From Tautonia rosea (GTDB taxonomy: Bacteria > Planctomycetota > Planctomycetia > Isosphaerales > Isosphaeraceae), in assembly GCF_012958305.1 (NCBI RefSeq), contig NZ_JABBYO010000003.1, positions 186,001 to 250,000 of the forward strand: a stretch of DNA of 64,000 bases, written 5' to 3'. Below the pieces are notes generated by a model. It ran no database searches. It saw only the letters and a program-made list of their open reading frames with translations, and was not told where the DNA came from. The translations under genes and the position numbers were made by a program. Every line of letters starts with the position of its first letter. The first letter of the stretch is position 1. Of this stretch, positions 56,857 to 64,000 are shown in pieces.

Positions 56857-57819
56857 CTACTCCTCGGCCTCGACCGGGTTGACCAGCGTTCCGATCCCCT
56901 CGATCTCCGCCGTCACGACCTCGCCGGGCTTCAGGAACCGCCCGCGCCCCTTGCCCGTGCCGCCGGGGGTGCCGGTGCCGATGATGTCCCCCGGCTCCAG
57001 CGTCACAAACGAGCTGATGAACGCGATGATCGCCGCGACCGGGAAGATCATCTGCGCGGTGGAGCTATTCTGCATCTCCTCCTCATCGACCCAGAGCTTC
57101 AGGGAAAGCTGCTGCGGGTCGGGCAGGCTGTCGGCCGACCGAATGCAGGGGCCGATCGGGCAGAACCCATCGTGCCACTTGCCATGCAGCCAGTCGAAGA
57201 AGGCGTCGCGCTCGCGCTTCTTCCTCCCCGGATTGGGGCGGAACCCTCGGTCGCTCACGTCGTTGATGACCGTGTAACCGGCGACATACTTCAAGGCGTC
57301 AGCCTCAGAGGCCCCCCGGCAGGTCTGGCCGATGACCACGCCTAGCTCGCACTCCCAGTCGATCCCGTCGGGTGAGATGTTCGGAATCACGATCGGGTCG
57401 CCCGACCCGCTCACGGTCGTGCTTGGCTTGAGGAACACGTACGGGAACGTCTCGGCCCGCTCGGCGGCAATATCCCCCACCTCGACGCTATGCTCCGGAT
57501 AGTTCCTCGCCAGCATGAGGATCTTCCCCGGCCGTTCGATCGGAGGCAGCAGCCTGACCTCCTCCAGCGGTACCGCCAGCTCACTCAGGGCCTCCTCATC
57601 GAGCCGCTCCACCCACTTGGACAGCTCCCAGGCCGCCCGGTGCGACCGCCCGCTCGGCGGCAAGAGGCCGATCAGGTCGTCCGTATCGAGGATCAAGAGC
57701 TCCAGATCCATCGCCTCGGTAAACGCCTCGATCGCCTGGTCAAGCGGGACCACATGGTCATCCATGAAATAGCCGGTCAACGCCACGTCATCGTCGAGTG
57801 CGAAACGGCAAAGTCGCAT
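56857..57819 (-). CDS. Fumarylacetoacetate hydrolase family protein
   Basis: 320 residues. An N-terminal domain of about 100 residues precedes the FAH fold with ILMLARNYPEHSVE, FLKPSTTVSGSGDPIVIP, DWECELGVVIGQTCRGASEA (metal-binding E-x-E-L), YTVINDVSDRGFRPNPG and the final GDIIGTGTPGGTGKGRGRFL. Members hydrolyse or decarboxylate acylpyruvates and catechol meta-cleavage products. Substrate unassigned. Confidence 0.93.
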   Translation of the reverse strand: MRLCRFALDDDVALTGYFMDDHVVPLDQAIEAFTEAMDLELLILDTDDLIGLLPPSGRSHRAAWELSKWVERLDEEALSELAVPLEEVRLLPPIERPGKILMLARNYPEHSVEVGDIAAERAETFPYVFLKPSTTVSGSGDPIVIPNISPDGIDWECELGVVIGQTCRGASEADALKYVAGYTVINDVSDRGFRPNPGRKKRERDAFFDWLHGKWHDGFCPIGPCIRSADSLPDPQQLSLKLWVDEEEMQNSSTAQMIFPVAAIIAFISSFVTLEPGDIIGTGTPGGTGKGRGRFLKPGEVVTAEIEGIGTLVNPVEAEE

Positions 57820-57996
57820 CGGGCAACCTCATTCCCTGGTCCCGAACGGGAAAGATGACACATCCTTCCAGAAAACGCGTCTTAACTTAACCCCGAGGAC
57901 CGTTCCCGGCAATGCTCACCTCGCCTCAGTTGCGAACCATGCAGAGGCACCAGTGGTCTCGACCCTTCCGACTGGCCCCACCTTGGTTTGTCTGGT

Positions 57997-58007
57997 AAAA
58001 TGATTTT
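57997..58007. promoter_or_regulatory. Zur-like operator palindrome
   Basis: AAAATGATTTT, a perfect 11-bp inverted repeat around a central G, lies 54 bp upstream of the ATG at 58061. Its core equals the AAAATGATTTT centre of actinobacterial Zur boxes (TGAAAATGATTTTCA). The flanks here are GT and GC rather than TG and CA. The genes downstream (His/Cys-rich protein, COG0523 GTPase) are a typical zinc regulon. Function inferred. Confidence 0.45.
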
Positions 58008-58060
58008 GCAATACGATTCTCAATCAATGAGTCGAGGACTCCTTCCGACATCTTCCTGGC

Positions 58061-58405
58061 ATGACTCTCGCTGTCGGTCGTCTCCTGATCGCCTGGTCGC
58101 TGGTCGCCTACGGGGTTGGAGCCCTGGTGGGACCGGCCCTTCATGCCTTGCCCGGCTGTGATCATCACGACTCGGGTGGGTCCTCCTCGAATGCGCCTGA
58201 ACCGGTCTCCCCGACGCACGACGACTGCCTGATCTGCAACACGATCAACGCCGTCTCGATCCCCCTCGCAATTCCGGCTGCTCCGTTCCCTGAGTCGATC
58301 AGAATCGCCGAGGTTGCAACCCCTCCCCTGACCACCTTGGACAGGCCTATCGGGCTTCATGGCCCTCGCGCCCCTCCCGACAAACGGTCAGCCAGCGCCG
58401 CCTGA
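58061..58405 (+). CDS. Small exported His/Cys-rich protein (DUF2946-like)
   Basis: 114 residues. An N-terminal hydrophobic segment (about 4-28) is a signal or anchor. The outside part carries CDHHDSGG and later HDDCLICNTI, a H-D-D-C-x-x-C element resembling the metal-binding motif of DUF2946-type proteins. It is the first gene after the Zur-like palindrome and 223 bp upstream of a second gene in the same direction. A role in zinc or copper handling at the envelope is inferred. Confidence 0.65.
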   Translation: MTLAVGRLLIAWSLVAYGVGALVGPALHALPGCDHHDSGGSSSNAPEPVSPTHDDCLICNTINAVSIPLAIPAAPFPESIRIAEVATPPLTTLDRPIGLHGPRAPPDKRSASAA

Positions 58406-58628
58406 TTTGACCGTTCTGTTCTTGAATCCGCCCGAGATCCGATTCTGGGATCACTTCGCGCTGGGCTTGCGTGATCATCCGATGCCACGCCTATCCCCTG
58501 CAGGGCGTGTCGTGTACCGGACGAGCACGCGCCCCTCGGTCTTGGTTCCAGGAGTGCTCCCTTTGGCCTTTCGTCCGCCAAGGGTGAAGGGATCCGGGCG
58601 CCGGCTCGCACTGGGAGGAGCGTATTTC

Positions 58629-59267
58629 ATGGCTTTGCCCCTGACCAAACGACGACTCCGCACGGGAGGCCCCAAAGCTGGGTTGCCGGTTTCCGCCCCC
58701 TTGCGTCGCGAGGCCGCCAACCTGCTCGACCTCCAGTTGTGGTGCTGGGGTCTCGACATCCGACGCCCTCAGGGAAACGCCCTGATCGGCTTCGGCTTCC
58801 AGCGCATTCCCGTGGCCGAAGGTGGTCGAGGCACCAGCGCCTATCAAAAACCGCTCGACGAGGGGCGAACGCTCGTGCTCTGGGGTTCGGGCCTTGTCCT
58901 GACGGATCCGGTCGTCGGGGCCGTCGCGGTCCGTCGCTTCGAGTTCCGTCTCTCATTCGATCGATCCCCGACGCTGACTTCCGAGCTGCTGGCTGCCGGA
59001 TCGGTCCCGGAACTCGGCCCGATCCTCGATCCCGACGATTGTGGCCGGGCCCATCGCCTCGTCCTCTCCGTCTTCGAGGCGATCATCGCCTACGAATCCT
59101 GGGCGATCGACCACCTTGGCCCAGGCGAACGCCAGCGAGGCATCAACGCCTGGCCGAAACTCCGAATTCCCGCCGAGCAGCTCGTCTCCACCTGGCAAGA
59201 TATCGCCAACCGCTGGCGCGTTGGCATGCCCTTGCAATCCTCTCCGACCCGGGCCGACCTCTCATGA
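58629..59267 (+). CDS. Unknown protein in the COG0523 GTPase operon
   Basis: 212 residues from the ATG at 58629, which follows GGGAGGAG at 9 nt; the open frame extends 270 bp upstream but this site decides the start. I do not recognise the family. The N-terminus is basic ([14 protein letters not shown]), followed by [39 protein letters not shown] and [20 protein letters not shown]. No signal peptide or CxxC motif is present. Its stop overlaps the ATG of the GTPase gene (ATGA), so translation is coupled and a joint role is likely. Confidence 0.7.
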   Translation: MALPLTKRRLRTGGPKAGLPVSAPLRREAANLLDLQLWCWGLDIRRPQGNALIGFGFQRIPVAEGGRGTSAYQKPLDEGRTLVLWGSGLVLTDPVVGAVAVRRFEFRLSFDRSPTLTSELLAAGSVPELGPILDPDDCGRAHRLVLSVFEAIIAYESWAIDHLGPGERQRGINAWPKLRIPAEQLVSTWQDIANRWRVGMPLQSSPTRADLS

Positions 59268-60520
59268 GCCAATCCCCCCATCGCCTCCCTGTCACGGTCC
59301 TTTCAGGATTCCTCGGCGCGGGCAAGACGACGGTTCTGAACCACGTCTTGCACAACCGCGACGGGCTCCGGGTGGCCGTGATCGTCAACGACATGAGCGA
59401 GATCAACATCGACGCCCGCCTCGTCCGCGACGGCGCGAGCCTCAGCCGCGTCGAGGAGCGCCTCGTCGAGATGACCAACGGCTGCATCTGCTGCACCCTT
59501 CGCGAGGACCTGCTCATCGAGGTCGCCCGCCTTGCCCGCGAAGGCCGCTTCGACTACCTCCTGATCGAGTCCACGGGCATCTCCGAGCCGATGCCTGTCG
59601 CAGAAACGTTCACGTTCGAGGATGATCAGGGGCAATCCCTCTCCGAGATTACCCGACTCGACACCATGGCCACCGTCGTCGACGCCGGCGCCTTCCTCCC
59701 CGAAATCGAGCGCTCCGACGATCTCCTCGACCGCGGCCTCGCCATCGGCGATCACGACGACCGCACGATTGCCGACCTCCTGCTCGATCAGGTCGAATTC
59801 AGTGATGTGATCATCCTCAACAAGACCGACCGCGTGTCCGAGACCGATCTGGCCCGGGTCGATGCCCTCCTGCGACGCCTGAATCCCTCGGCCTCAATCG
59901 TCCCCACCCAGTTCGGCCGGGTCCCGCTCGACGCCATCCTCGACACCGGCCGGTTCGACTTCCATCGCGCCGCCGAGGCCCCCGGCTGGCTCGCCGAGCT
60001 GCGCGGCGAACACACGCCCGAGACCGAGGAATACGGCATCCGATCCTTCGTCTACCGCTCCCGACGCCCTTTCCATCCCTTGCGCTTTCATGCCTGGATT
60101 TCTTCCGATCATCCCGGTCTTCTCCGCGCCAAGGGGACCTTCTGGCTCGCCTCTCGCCCGTCGTTCGTCGGCCTGTACTCACTCGCTGGAGGTGCCTGCC
60201 GGACCGAGCCTGCCGGCGTCTGGCTCGTCGACACCCCCAAATCCGAATGGCCCGACGACCCCGTCGAATGCCAGGCTGCACTCGACGACTGGCACCCCGA
60301 CTTCGGCGACCGCCGCCAGGAACTCGTCTTCATCGGCCTCGACCTCGACCCAGACGCCCTCTACGCCTCCCTTGACGCCTGCCTCCTCACCGACGCCGAG
60401 CGATCTCTCGACCCCTCCTCCCTGTCCGACCCCTTCGCTTCCTGGGATCTCGACCCTCCCGCCTGTGACCACGATCATGGCGCGTTCGAGCACCTGTCAC
60501 CGCCTCGGCCGTCATCGTAA
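59264..60520 (+). CDS. COG0523 (CobW/ZigA-like) metallochaperone GTPase
   Basis: 418 residues from the ATG at 59264. G1 is [15 protein letters not shown], the metal site is CxCC-type [11 protein letters not shown], and IILNKTD is the G4 motif. [16 protein letters not shown] switch and a CobW C-terminal domain (about 300-400) follow. The tail has [10 protein letters not shown], a His-rich metal-binding end. Such GTPases pass zinc to client proteins when zinc is scarce. It is the last gene of the operon behind the Zur-like box, so zinc rather than cobalt is likely. Confidence 0.93.
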   Translation: MSQSPHRLPVTVLSGFLGAGKTTVLNHVLHNRDGLRVAVIVNDMSEINIDARLVRDGASLSRVEERLVEMTNGCICCTLREDLLIEVARLAREGRFDYLLIESTGISEPMPVAETFTFEDDQGQSLSEITRLDTMATVVDAGAFLPEIERSDDLLDRGLAIGDHDDRTIADLLLDQVEFSDVIILNKTDRVSETDLARVDALLRRLNPSASIVPTQFGRVPLDAILDTGRFDFHRAAEAPGWLAELRGEHTPETEEYGIRSFVYRSRRPFHPLRFHAWISSDHPGLLRAKGTFWLASRPSFVGLYSLAGGACRTEPAGVWLVDTPKSEWPDDPVECQAALDDWHPDFGDRRQELVFIGLDLDPDALYASLDACLLTDAERSLDPSSLSDPFASWDLDPPACDHDHGAFEHLSPPRPSS

Positions 60521-60926
60521 CTCGCTCACCAGGACGGGGCAGATCCGCACGTCCCGGTACATCCCGTCCGCGTTCCCAGTGCTCACCGCCGAGCCCATCT
60601 CGGCCTCGATCACTGCCCCCACCAGGAATCTTCGAGGCACGCACCAGCCTTCTCACGCGAGTCGCCGCGAGCCAAGGAAGACCCCAGGCGAATTTCCCTC
60701 GATTACAACGCGATTCGAACTTTTTCCAAGTTTTTATCCTGTTGTCTTGCAAAAGGTTGTGGCAAATTCCTTTCCTGGTTATTCAGGCGTTTGTGTGTTC
60801 TGGCACCAAATGTGGATCACAGGGCTCCACGTCACCTGAGCACGATGCCAAATCGACAACTGGTCAGGTGAGTCAGATCAAGAATGCCACACATTCAGCA
60901 TCACCTGCGAATTCAGGAGCCCCGAC
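60521..60926. other. Intergenic region before the PDZ protein gene
   Basis: About 405 bp without a gene. The stretch from about 60715 to 60835 is much more A/T-rich than its surroundings and probably holds the promoter of the PDZ gene. I cannot fix the boxes. Confidence 0.4.
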
Positions 60927-61562
60927 ATGTTCTACCGAACGATGATCTCCCTGCCGACCCTCGCCGTGATCTCGGGCATCGTCCTCGCCAGTGGGTCGAA
61001 CGAGGCTCAAGCTCAGGTCCCGCAACAGTTCGTCAACCAGCTCAAGAAGCAGGTCGCTCCGTTCCTCGTCGGCGGTCAGCCCCCCGTGCAACAGCCCCCG
61101 ATCCAGCAGCCCCCGATCCAGCAGCCTCCGATCCAGCAACCGGCCCCCGCGTACATTCAGCCGGCCCCGGCGCCGACCAACGGCTACTCGCTGGGCGTTT
61201 ACACGCAGGTCGTTTCGCTGCCTCCGTCGTTCGGCGCACCCGGCGGTGGACCGGCCGTCGCTTACGTGAATCCGGGGCAGGGGGGCGCTCCTCCGCAGGT
61301 CGGCCTGATGATCACCAGCCTGATGCCCGGTGGAGCGGCCCAGCGGGCCGGGCTGGAAGTCGGCGACATCATCGTCTCGGCCAATGGCCAGCCGACCCCG
61401 AACGTCGATTGGCTCCGATGGATGCTGAACAATTCCAATGGCTTCGTGAACCTGACCGTGCGAAACGTCCGACCGCCTCACGCGTTCGTCCAGGTGCCCG
61501 TCTCCCTCGTCGGAGGGGGATTCCCGATCGGCCAGCCCGCCGCAGTCTCCTATGGACAGTGA
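60927..61562 (+). CDS. Secreted PDZ-domain protein with proline-glutamine repeats
   Basis: 211 residues. Signal peptide MFYRTMISLPTLAVISGIVL (cleavage near AQAQ). A Pro/Gln region (50-80) contains three exact or near-exact QPPIQ units. The PDZ domain at about 115-190 has LGVYTQVV, GLMITSLMPGGAAQRAGLEV and GDIIVSANGQPTPNVDWLRW, with no protease domain attached. It is probably a scaffold or binding protein in the envelope. Confidence 0.85.
   Translation: MFYRTMISLPTLAVISGIVLASGSNEAQAQVPQQFVNQLKKQVAPFLVGGQPPVQQPPIQQPPIQQPPIQQPAPAYIQPAPAPTNGYSLGVYTQVVSLPPSFGAPGGGPAVAYVNPGQGGAPPQVGLMITSLMPGGAAQRAGLEVGDIIVSANGQPTPNVDWLRWMLNNSNGFVNLTVRNVRPPHAFVQVPVSLVGGGFPIGQPAAVSYGQ
61092..61136 (+). repeat. 15-bp tandem repeat, three copies
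   Basis: The unit CAGCCCCCGATCCAG occurs at 61092-61106 and 61107-61121, then with one change (CCC to CTC) at 61122-61136. Each encodes QPPIQ. Length variation between strains would be expected from slippage. Confidence 0.9.
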
Positions 61563-61651
61563 CTTAACGGACCACGAAGCACCGGCCTGCACGCCACCGG
61601 AATTCCAATCCCCTCGGATCGTGCAGTCAAGACCCTCTGTTTTCCTCACCA

Positions 61652-61690
61652 TCGCCTCCCAGGTCGGGGTCAGCCCGATCTCGGAGGCGA
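61652..61690. terminator. Bidirectional terminator hairpin
   Basis: TCGCCTCC (61652-61659) pairs with GGAGGCGA (61683-61690), and inside it AGGTCGGG (61661-61668) pairs with CCCGATCT (61674-61681), giving a stem of about 16 bp with one bulge and a short loop between two convergent genes. Confidence 0.65.
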
Positions 61691-61747
61691 GTTGTCGTTC
61701 TGAGCATTATTCGATCATGTCTGCGGTTGTTCTGTGCCTTCTCCGCC

Positions 61748-62605
61748 CTATTCCGTTTGCGTGGAAGGCCTGGGCGGTCCCAGGTCGCTGATGTGATATC
61801 CCTTCGGATAGCTTTTCGAGCGCCTCTTGCTGTGAAAGTGCGGCCGACGTCTCGGCGGCATCATCCGTAATCCGACCGCCCGAGCCCTCAAGGCCCCTTC
61901 CACCAGTCGCCTCATCGTCTTCGAGGGGCGTGGGAAATCGAACGCCCTGAGAATCGCCTCGTCCATCATCGCGTACATCGCCGGCCGCACCAAGGGGCGG
62001 ATCGCCTTCGGATACCAGCTCAGGAACAGGTCGAGCGTCGCTTGCCCGATCCTCACGTTCGATTCGGCCAGCCGGAAGTGCTCCCGCTCATACGCGACGT
62101 TGTACTGCTCGAATGCCGGATAATCCTCGGGAATATCCTTGATCCCCATCCGCTTGCCCACCTCTCGCCAGAAGTGGAACATCGCCAGCCGTTCCTGCTC
62201 CACATACCCCCGCCACCCGAATCGCGCGTTCCACCGGATCGGCTCGAACACGAACGTCGAGAGCACATACAGATAATCGCCATTGTCGATCGCGAATCTC
62301 CGATGCATCCCGTTCATCGCCCGTAACGCCTCCTTGCCCCGATCGCTCTCGTACCCGTGTTCCATCAAGATGCTGACGATGAGGTCCGTATCGTCGTACC
62401 GCTTCTGTGGCCTCGCCGCGAACTCCCCCGTCCGATCCAGCAATCCCGAGATGCTCGGCACGCAATACGTCCGAAACAGCGCAAACTCCAGGGACCGCGC
62501 CACGTCGAACGAGAAATCATACGTGTTGCTTAGACTTACGATCCGCTGACAATCCCTGACCGGATCGAGCTGCTGAATCTCATCAAGTACGGGAGATTTG
62601 GCCAT
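61748..62605 (-). CDS. MpaB/rubber oxygenase-family (DUF2236) protein
   Basis: 285 residues from the ATG at 62605; the longer frame upstream looks non-coding. Helical protein with FEFALFRTYCVPSISGLL-like start (SLEFALFRTYCVPS), KRYDDTDLIVSILMEHGYES, and MNGMHRRFAIDNGDYLYVLS, where the H-R-x-x-x-x-N and later EQERLAMFHFW positions match the histidines of ER-bound oxygenase MpaB and latex-clearing proteins that bind heme. The C-terminus is strongly basic. No signal peptide. Substrate unknown. Confidence 0.85.
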   Translation of the reverse strand: MAKSPVLDEIQQLDPVRDCQRIVSLSNTYDFSFDVARSLEFALFRTYCVPSISGLLDRTGEFAARPQKRYDDTDLIVSILMEHGYESDRGKEALRAMNGMHRRFAIDNGDYLYVLSTFVFEPIRWNARFGWRGYVEQERLAMFHFWREVGKRMGIKDIPEDYPAFEQYNVAYEREHFRLAESNVRIGQATLDLFLSWYPKAIRPLVRPAMYAMMDEAILRAFDFPRPSKTMRRLVEGALRARAVGLRMMPPRRRPHFHSKRRSKSYPKGYHISDLGPPRPSTQTE

Positions 62606-62918
62606 CAAGGGAACCCTCTGAGATGAAGCGCGTCTCCCCAATCTACCCCGGTTGTCCCTCCTGAACCACCGACGGCCCGACCTCGCACTCATCCCGGGCC
62701 GCGACGGTCCCCGATGGGGCCCAGCGCCACTCTTGCGTACCGATGCGATCGCGACCATCCTGAAACCGCCCAATCCCCCCAACCCTGGGAGCAACCTCCG
62801 GCGCCCCGGCCTGTCCCTCGTCCGATTCCCGTAATTCGCGTAACCGATCGCCCCCAACTCCGCCTCTTTCTCCTCGAACAGACCTCCGGACGCCGACCCT
62901 TTCCGAAGGACCGCCCTC
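62606..62918. other. Intergenic region upstream of ECF sigma gene
   Basis: About 310 bp between divergent genes; no convincing gene. It should carry both promoters. An AAGGA ribosome-site-like stretch lies at about 62906-62910, upstream of the ATG at 62919. Confidence 0.4.
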
Positions 62919-63890
62919 ATGCCCGGCAACCCCCGGACCGCCGGAATCCGCGAGTTCGACCGTCTCTTCCACCAGGGGACGCTCCTCGGCCGTTCCGAGG
63001 CCGAGCTGCTCGACCTGTTCGTCTGCTCCCGAGACGAATACGCCTTCGAGGCCCTCGTCACCCGCCACGGGCCGATGGTCCTCCGCACCTGCTGCGCCCT
63101 GCTCGCCGACCCCCATGACGCCGACGACGCCTTCCAGGCCACCTTTCTTGTCCTTTCCCGCCGCGCCGGTTCGATCCGCAACGCCAAGCTGCTCGGACCC
63201 TGGCTCCACCGCGTCGCCCGACGCGTCTGCTCCCGATCCCTCGCCGAGTCCTCCCGCCGCTCCCGCCTCGAACGCCCCTCGACCGACGCCCTTTCCTCCC
63301 TCGCTGCCCCCTGCGCAACCCTCCCCCACGCCGACCGCGTCGCCCTCCACGAGGCGATCGACCACCTCCCCGAACGCTACCGCCGCGTCATCATCCTCTG
63401 CGACCTCGAAGGCCACTCCCACGCCGAGGCCGCCGCCCGCCTCCGGTGCCTGATCGGCACCGTCAAGGGCCGCCAATCCCGCGCCCGGTCCCTCCTCGGC
63501 CGCCGCCTCACCCGACTCGGCCTTGCCCCCGCCTCCTTGCTCTCCGGCACGCTCCTCTCCCTCCCCACCCGCGCCTTCAGCGTCCCCCACACGCTCATCC
63601 ACCGGACCTCCCGCACCGCCGCCACCTTCGCCCTCGGCAGTTCCCTCGCCCCCGGGACCGTCCCCGGCGTCGCCCTTTCCCTCGCCACAGGAGTCTTATC
63701 CAGCATGGCCACCCACCAGCTCAAATTCACCGCCCTCGTCGGCCTCCTCGCCCTTTGCCTCGGCTCCTCCGGCCTCGCGGCCCTGCGGCACGCGACCGAC
63801 GACGGCCCTCGATCGGTAAACGCCCCCCGGTGCTCGGGGGCTCGGCTCCCGACGCTCCCGAGGATCTTCCCGACGCGATTCGCTCGCTGA
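62919..63890 (+). CDS. ECF-type sigma factor with membrane-anchored C-terminal extension (frame apparently shifted near its end)
   Basis: 323 residues as read. Sigma-2 is EAELLDLFVCSRDEYAFEAL, MVLRTCCALLADPHDADDAF and QATFLVLSRRAGSI. Sigma-4 is LPERYRRVIILCDLEGHSHA, then AAARLRCLIGTVKGRQSRAR. A long linker of Ala/Thr/Ser leads to a membrane helix (LKFTALVGLLALCLGSSGLA, about 270-290). The reading frame then degenerates and stops at 63890, while the minus-one frame continues open as a credible domain to the window end. Planctomycete ECF factors with such tethered tails are well known. Confidence 0.88.
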   Translation: MPGNPRTAGIREFDRLFHQGTLLGRSEAELLDLFVCSRDEYAFEALVTRHGPMVLRTCCALLADPHDADDAFQATFLVLSRRAGSIRNAKLLGPWLHRVARRVCSRSLAESSRRSRLERPSTDALSSLAAPCATLPHADRVALHEAIDHLPERYRRVIILCDLEGHSHAEAAARLRCLIGTVKGRQSRARSLLGRRLTRLGLAPASLLSGTLLSLPTRAFSVPHTLIHRTSRTAATFALGSSLAPGTVPGVALSLATGVLSSMATHQLKFTALVGLLALCLGSSGLAALRHATDDGPRSVNAPRCSGARLPTLPRIFPTRFAR

Positions 63891-64000
63891 TCGGAGCGTG
63901 GGAATTCGTCTCGATCAACGATCATCACATCACCGAGGGCACGAGCCGTTTGGGGGTCGCGTTCGTGGGGCGCGTCCAGGGCGGATCGAAGGTGGTCCTC
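63822..64000 (+). pseudogene. Out-of-frame continuation of the ECF sigma C-terminal domain (lipocalin/TIGR03067-like)
   Basis: In the frame shifted by minus one relative to the sigma factor, the sequence reads PPVLGGSAPDAPEDLPDAIR, then SLIGAWEFVSINDHHITEG, TSRLGVAFVGRVQGGSKVVL to the window end with no stop. The LIGAWEFVS strand is typical of lipocalin-like and TIGR03067 domains found on exported or tethered planctomycete proteins. The switch lies between about 63800 and 63840, near a run of six C (63823-63828) and five G (63836-63840). It could be a sequencing error, a real mutation or recoding. Confidence 0.6.

Noticed and set aside
58406-58628. Upstream extension of the unknown gene before the GTPase, or a separate small gene
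   Set aside because: The strong ribosome site at 58612-58620 marks the ATG at 58629, and the upstream residues look like non-coding translation.

Overview
The window is GC-rich (about 65 percent) bacterial chromosome, most likely from a planctomycete of the Isosphaeraceae type. The signs are a DUF1501 Tat-exported protein, a PEP-CTERM surface protein, an ECF sigma factor facing a zinc-finger Ser/Thr kinase, a second ECF factor with a membrane-anchored tail, a ceramidase fused to a LamG-like domain, MoxR/VWA modules, and the order polA-coaE-rho also known from Chlamydiae. I see no prophage, insertion sequence, CRISPR array, rRNA or tRNA. The species assignment is inference.

Layout. 1-5.5 kb: the start of a TIGR04283-type glycosyltransferase running off the left edge, a UxaC-like amidohydrolase, a UVR-motif protein, PyrK and a 23S pseudouridine synthase with long disordered tails. 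5.8-8.6 kb: a minus-strand run of small envelope/stress genes (YegP-like, a Cap15-like two-helix beta-barrel protein, DUF1328, a lipoprotein, a PEP-CTERM protein). 8.9-11.7 kb: receptor-like kinase facing its ECF sigma factor. 12-19.2 kb: peroxiredoxin, the three-gene proton-translocating transhydrogenase operon pntAA-pntAB-pntB, an NHLRC2-like thioredoxin/NHL protein and PRPP synthase. 19.3-22 kb: MoxR-type ATPase plus VWA protein. 22-24.9 kb: a Tat-exported oxidoreductase-like protein, then a two-gene operon of a SelW-like Rdx protein and SelD, both read through an in-frame TGA as selenocysteine. 24.9-35.5 kb: AI-2E exporter, nitroreductase, then a long minus-strand run (DUF4404-like, MoxR ATPase, TraB/ChaN-like protein, secreted protein, ceramidase-LamG), an FG-GAP protein and CsrA. 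35.8-43.8 kb: large membrane protein, ArgC, a c-type cytochrome, TauE/SafE exporter, S1-domain protein, a CBM9-like protein and RibH. 43.9-49.9 kb: rho, coaE, polA. 50-57.8 kb: secreted CBM9-like protein, DUF1186-like protein, DUF1501 protein, PhyH dioxygenase, GT2 glycosyltransferase, sulfotransferase, FAH-family hydrolase. 58-60.5 kb: a probable zinc-responsive operon (His/Cys-rich small protein, unknown protein, COG0523 GTPase) behind a Zur-like palindrome. 60.9-64 kb: PDZ protein, MpaB-family oxygenase, and an ECF sigma factor whose C-terminal domain is split off by an apparent frameshift.

The strongest non-routine result is the selenoprotein pair at 23.4-24.9 kb. Two adjacent genes each carry an in-frame TGA at exactly the family's Sec position, and each TGA is followed at 22 or 33 nt by a 7-bp stem with the same GUU triloop. 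Conventional gene calling truncates both. Second is an orphan Cap15-like protein, normally the membrane effector of CBASS antiphage defence, sitting without any recognisable nucleotidyltransferase among stress genes.
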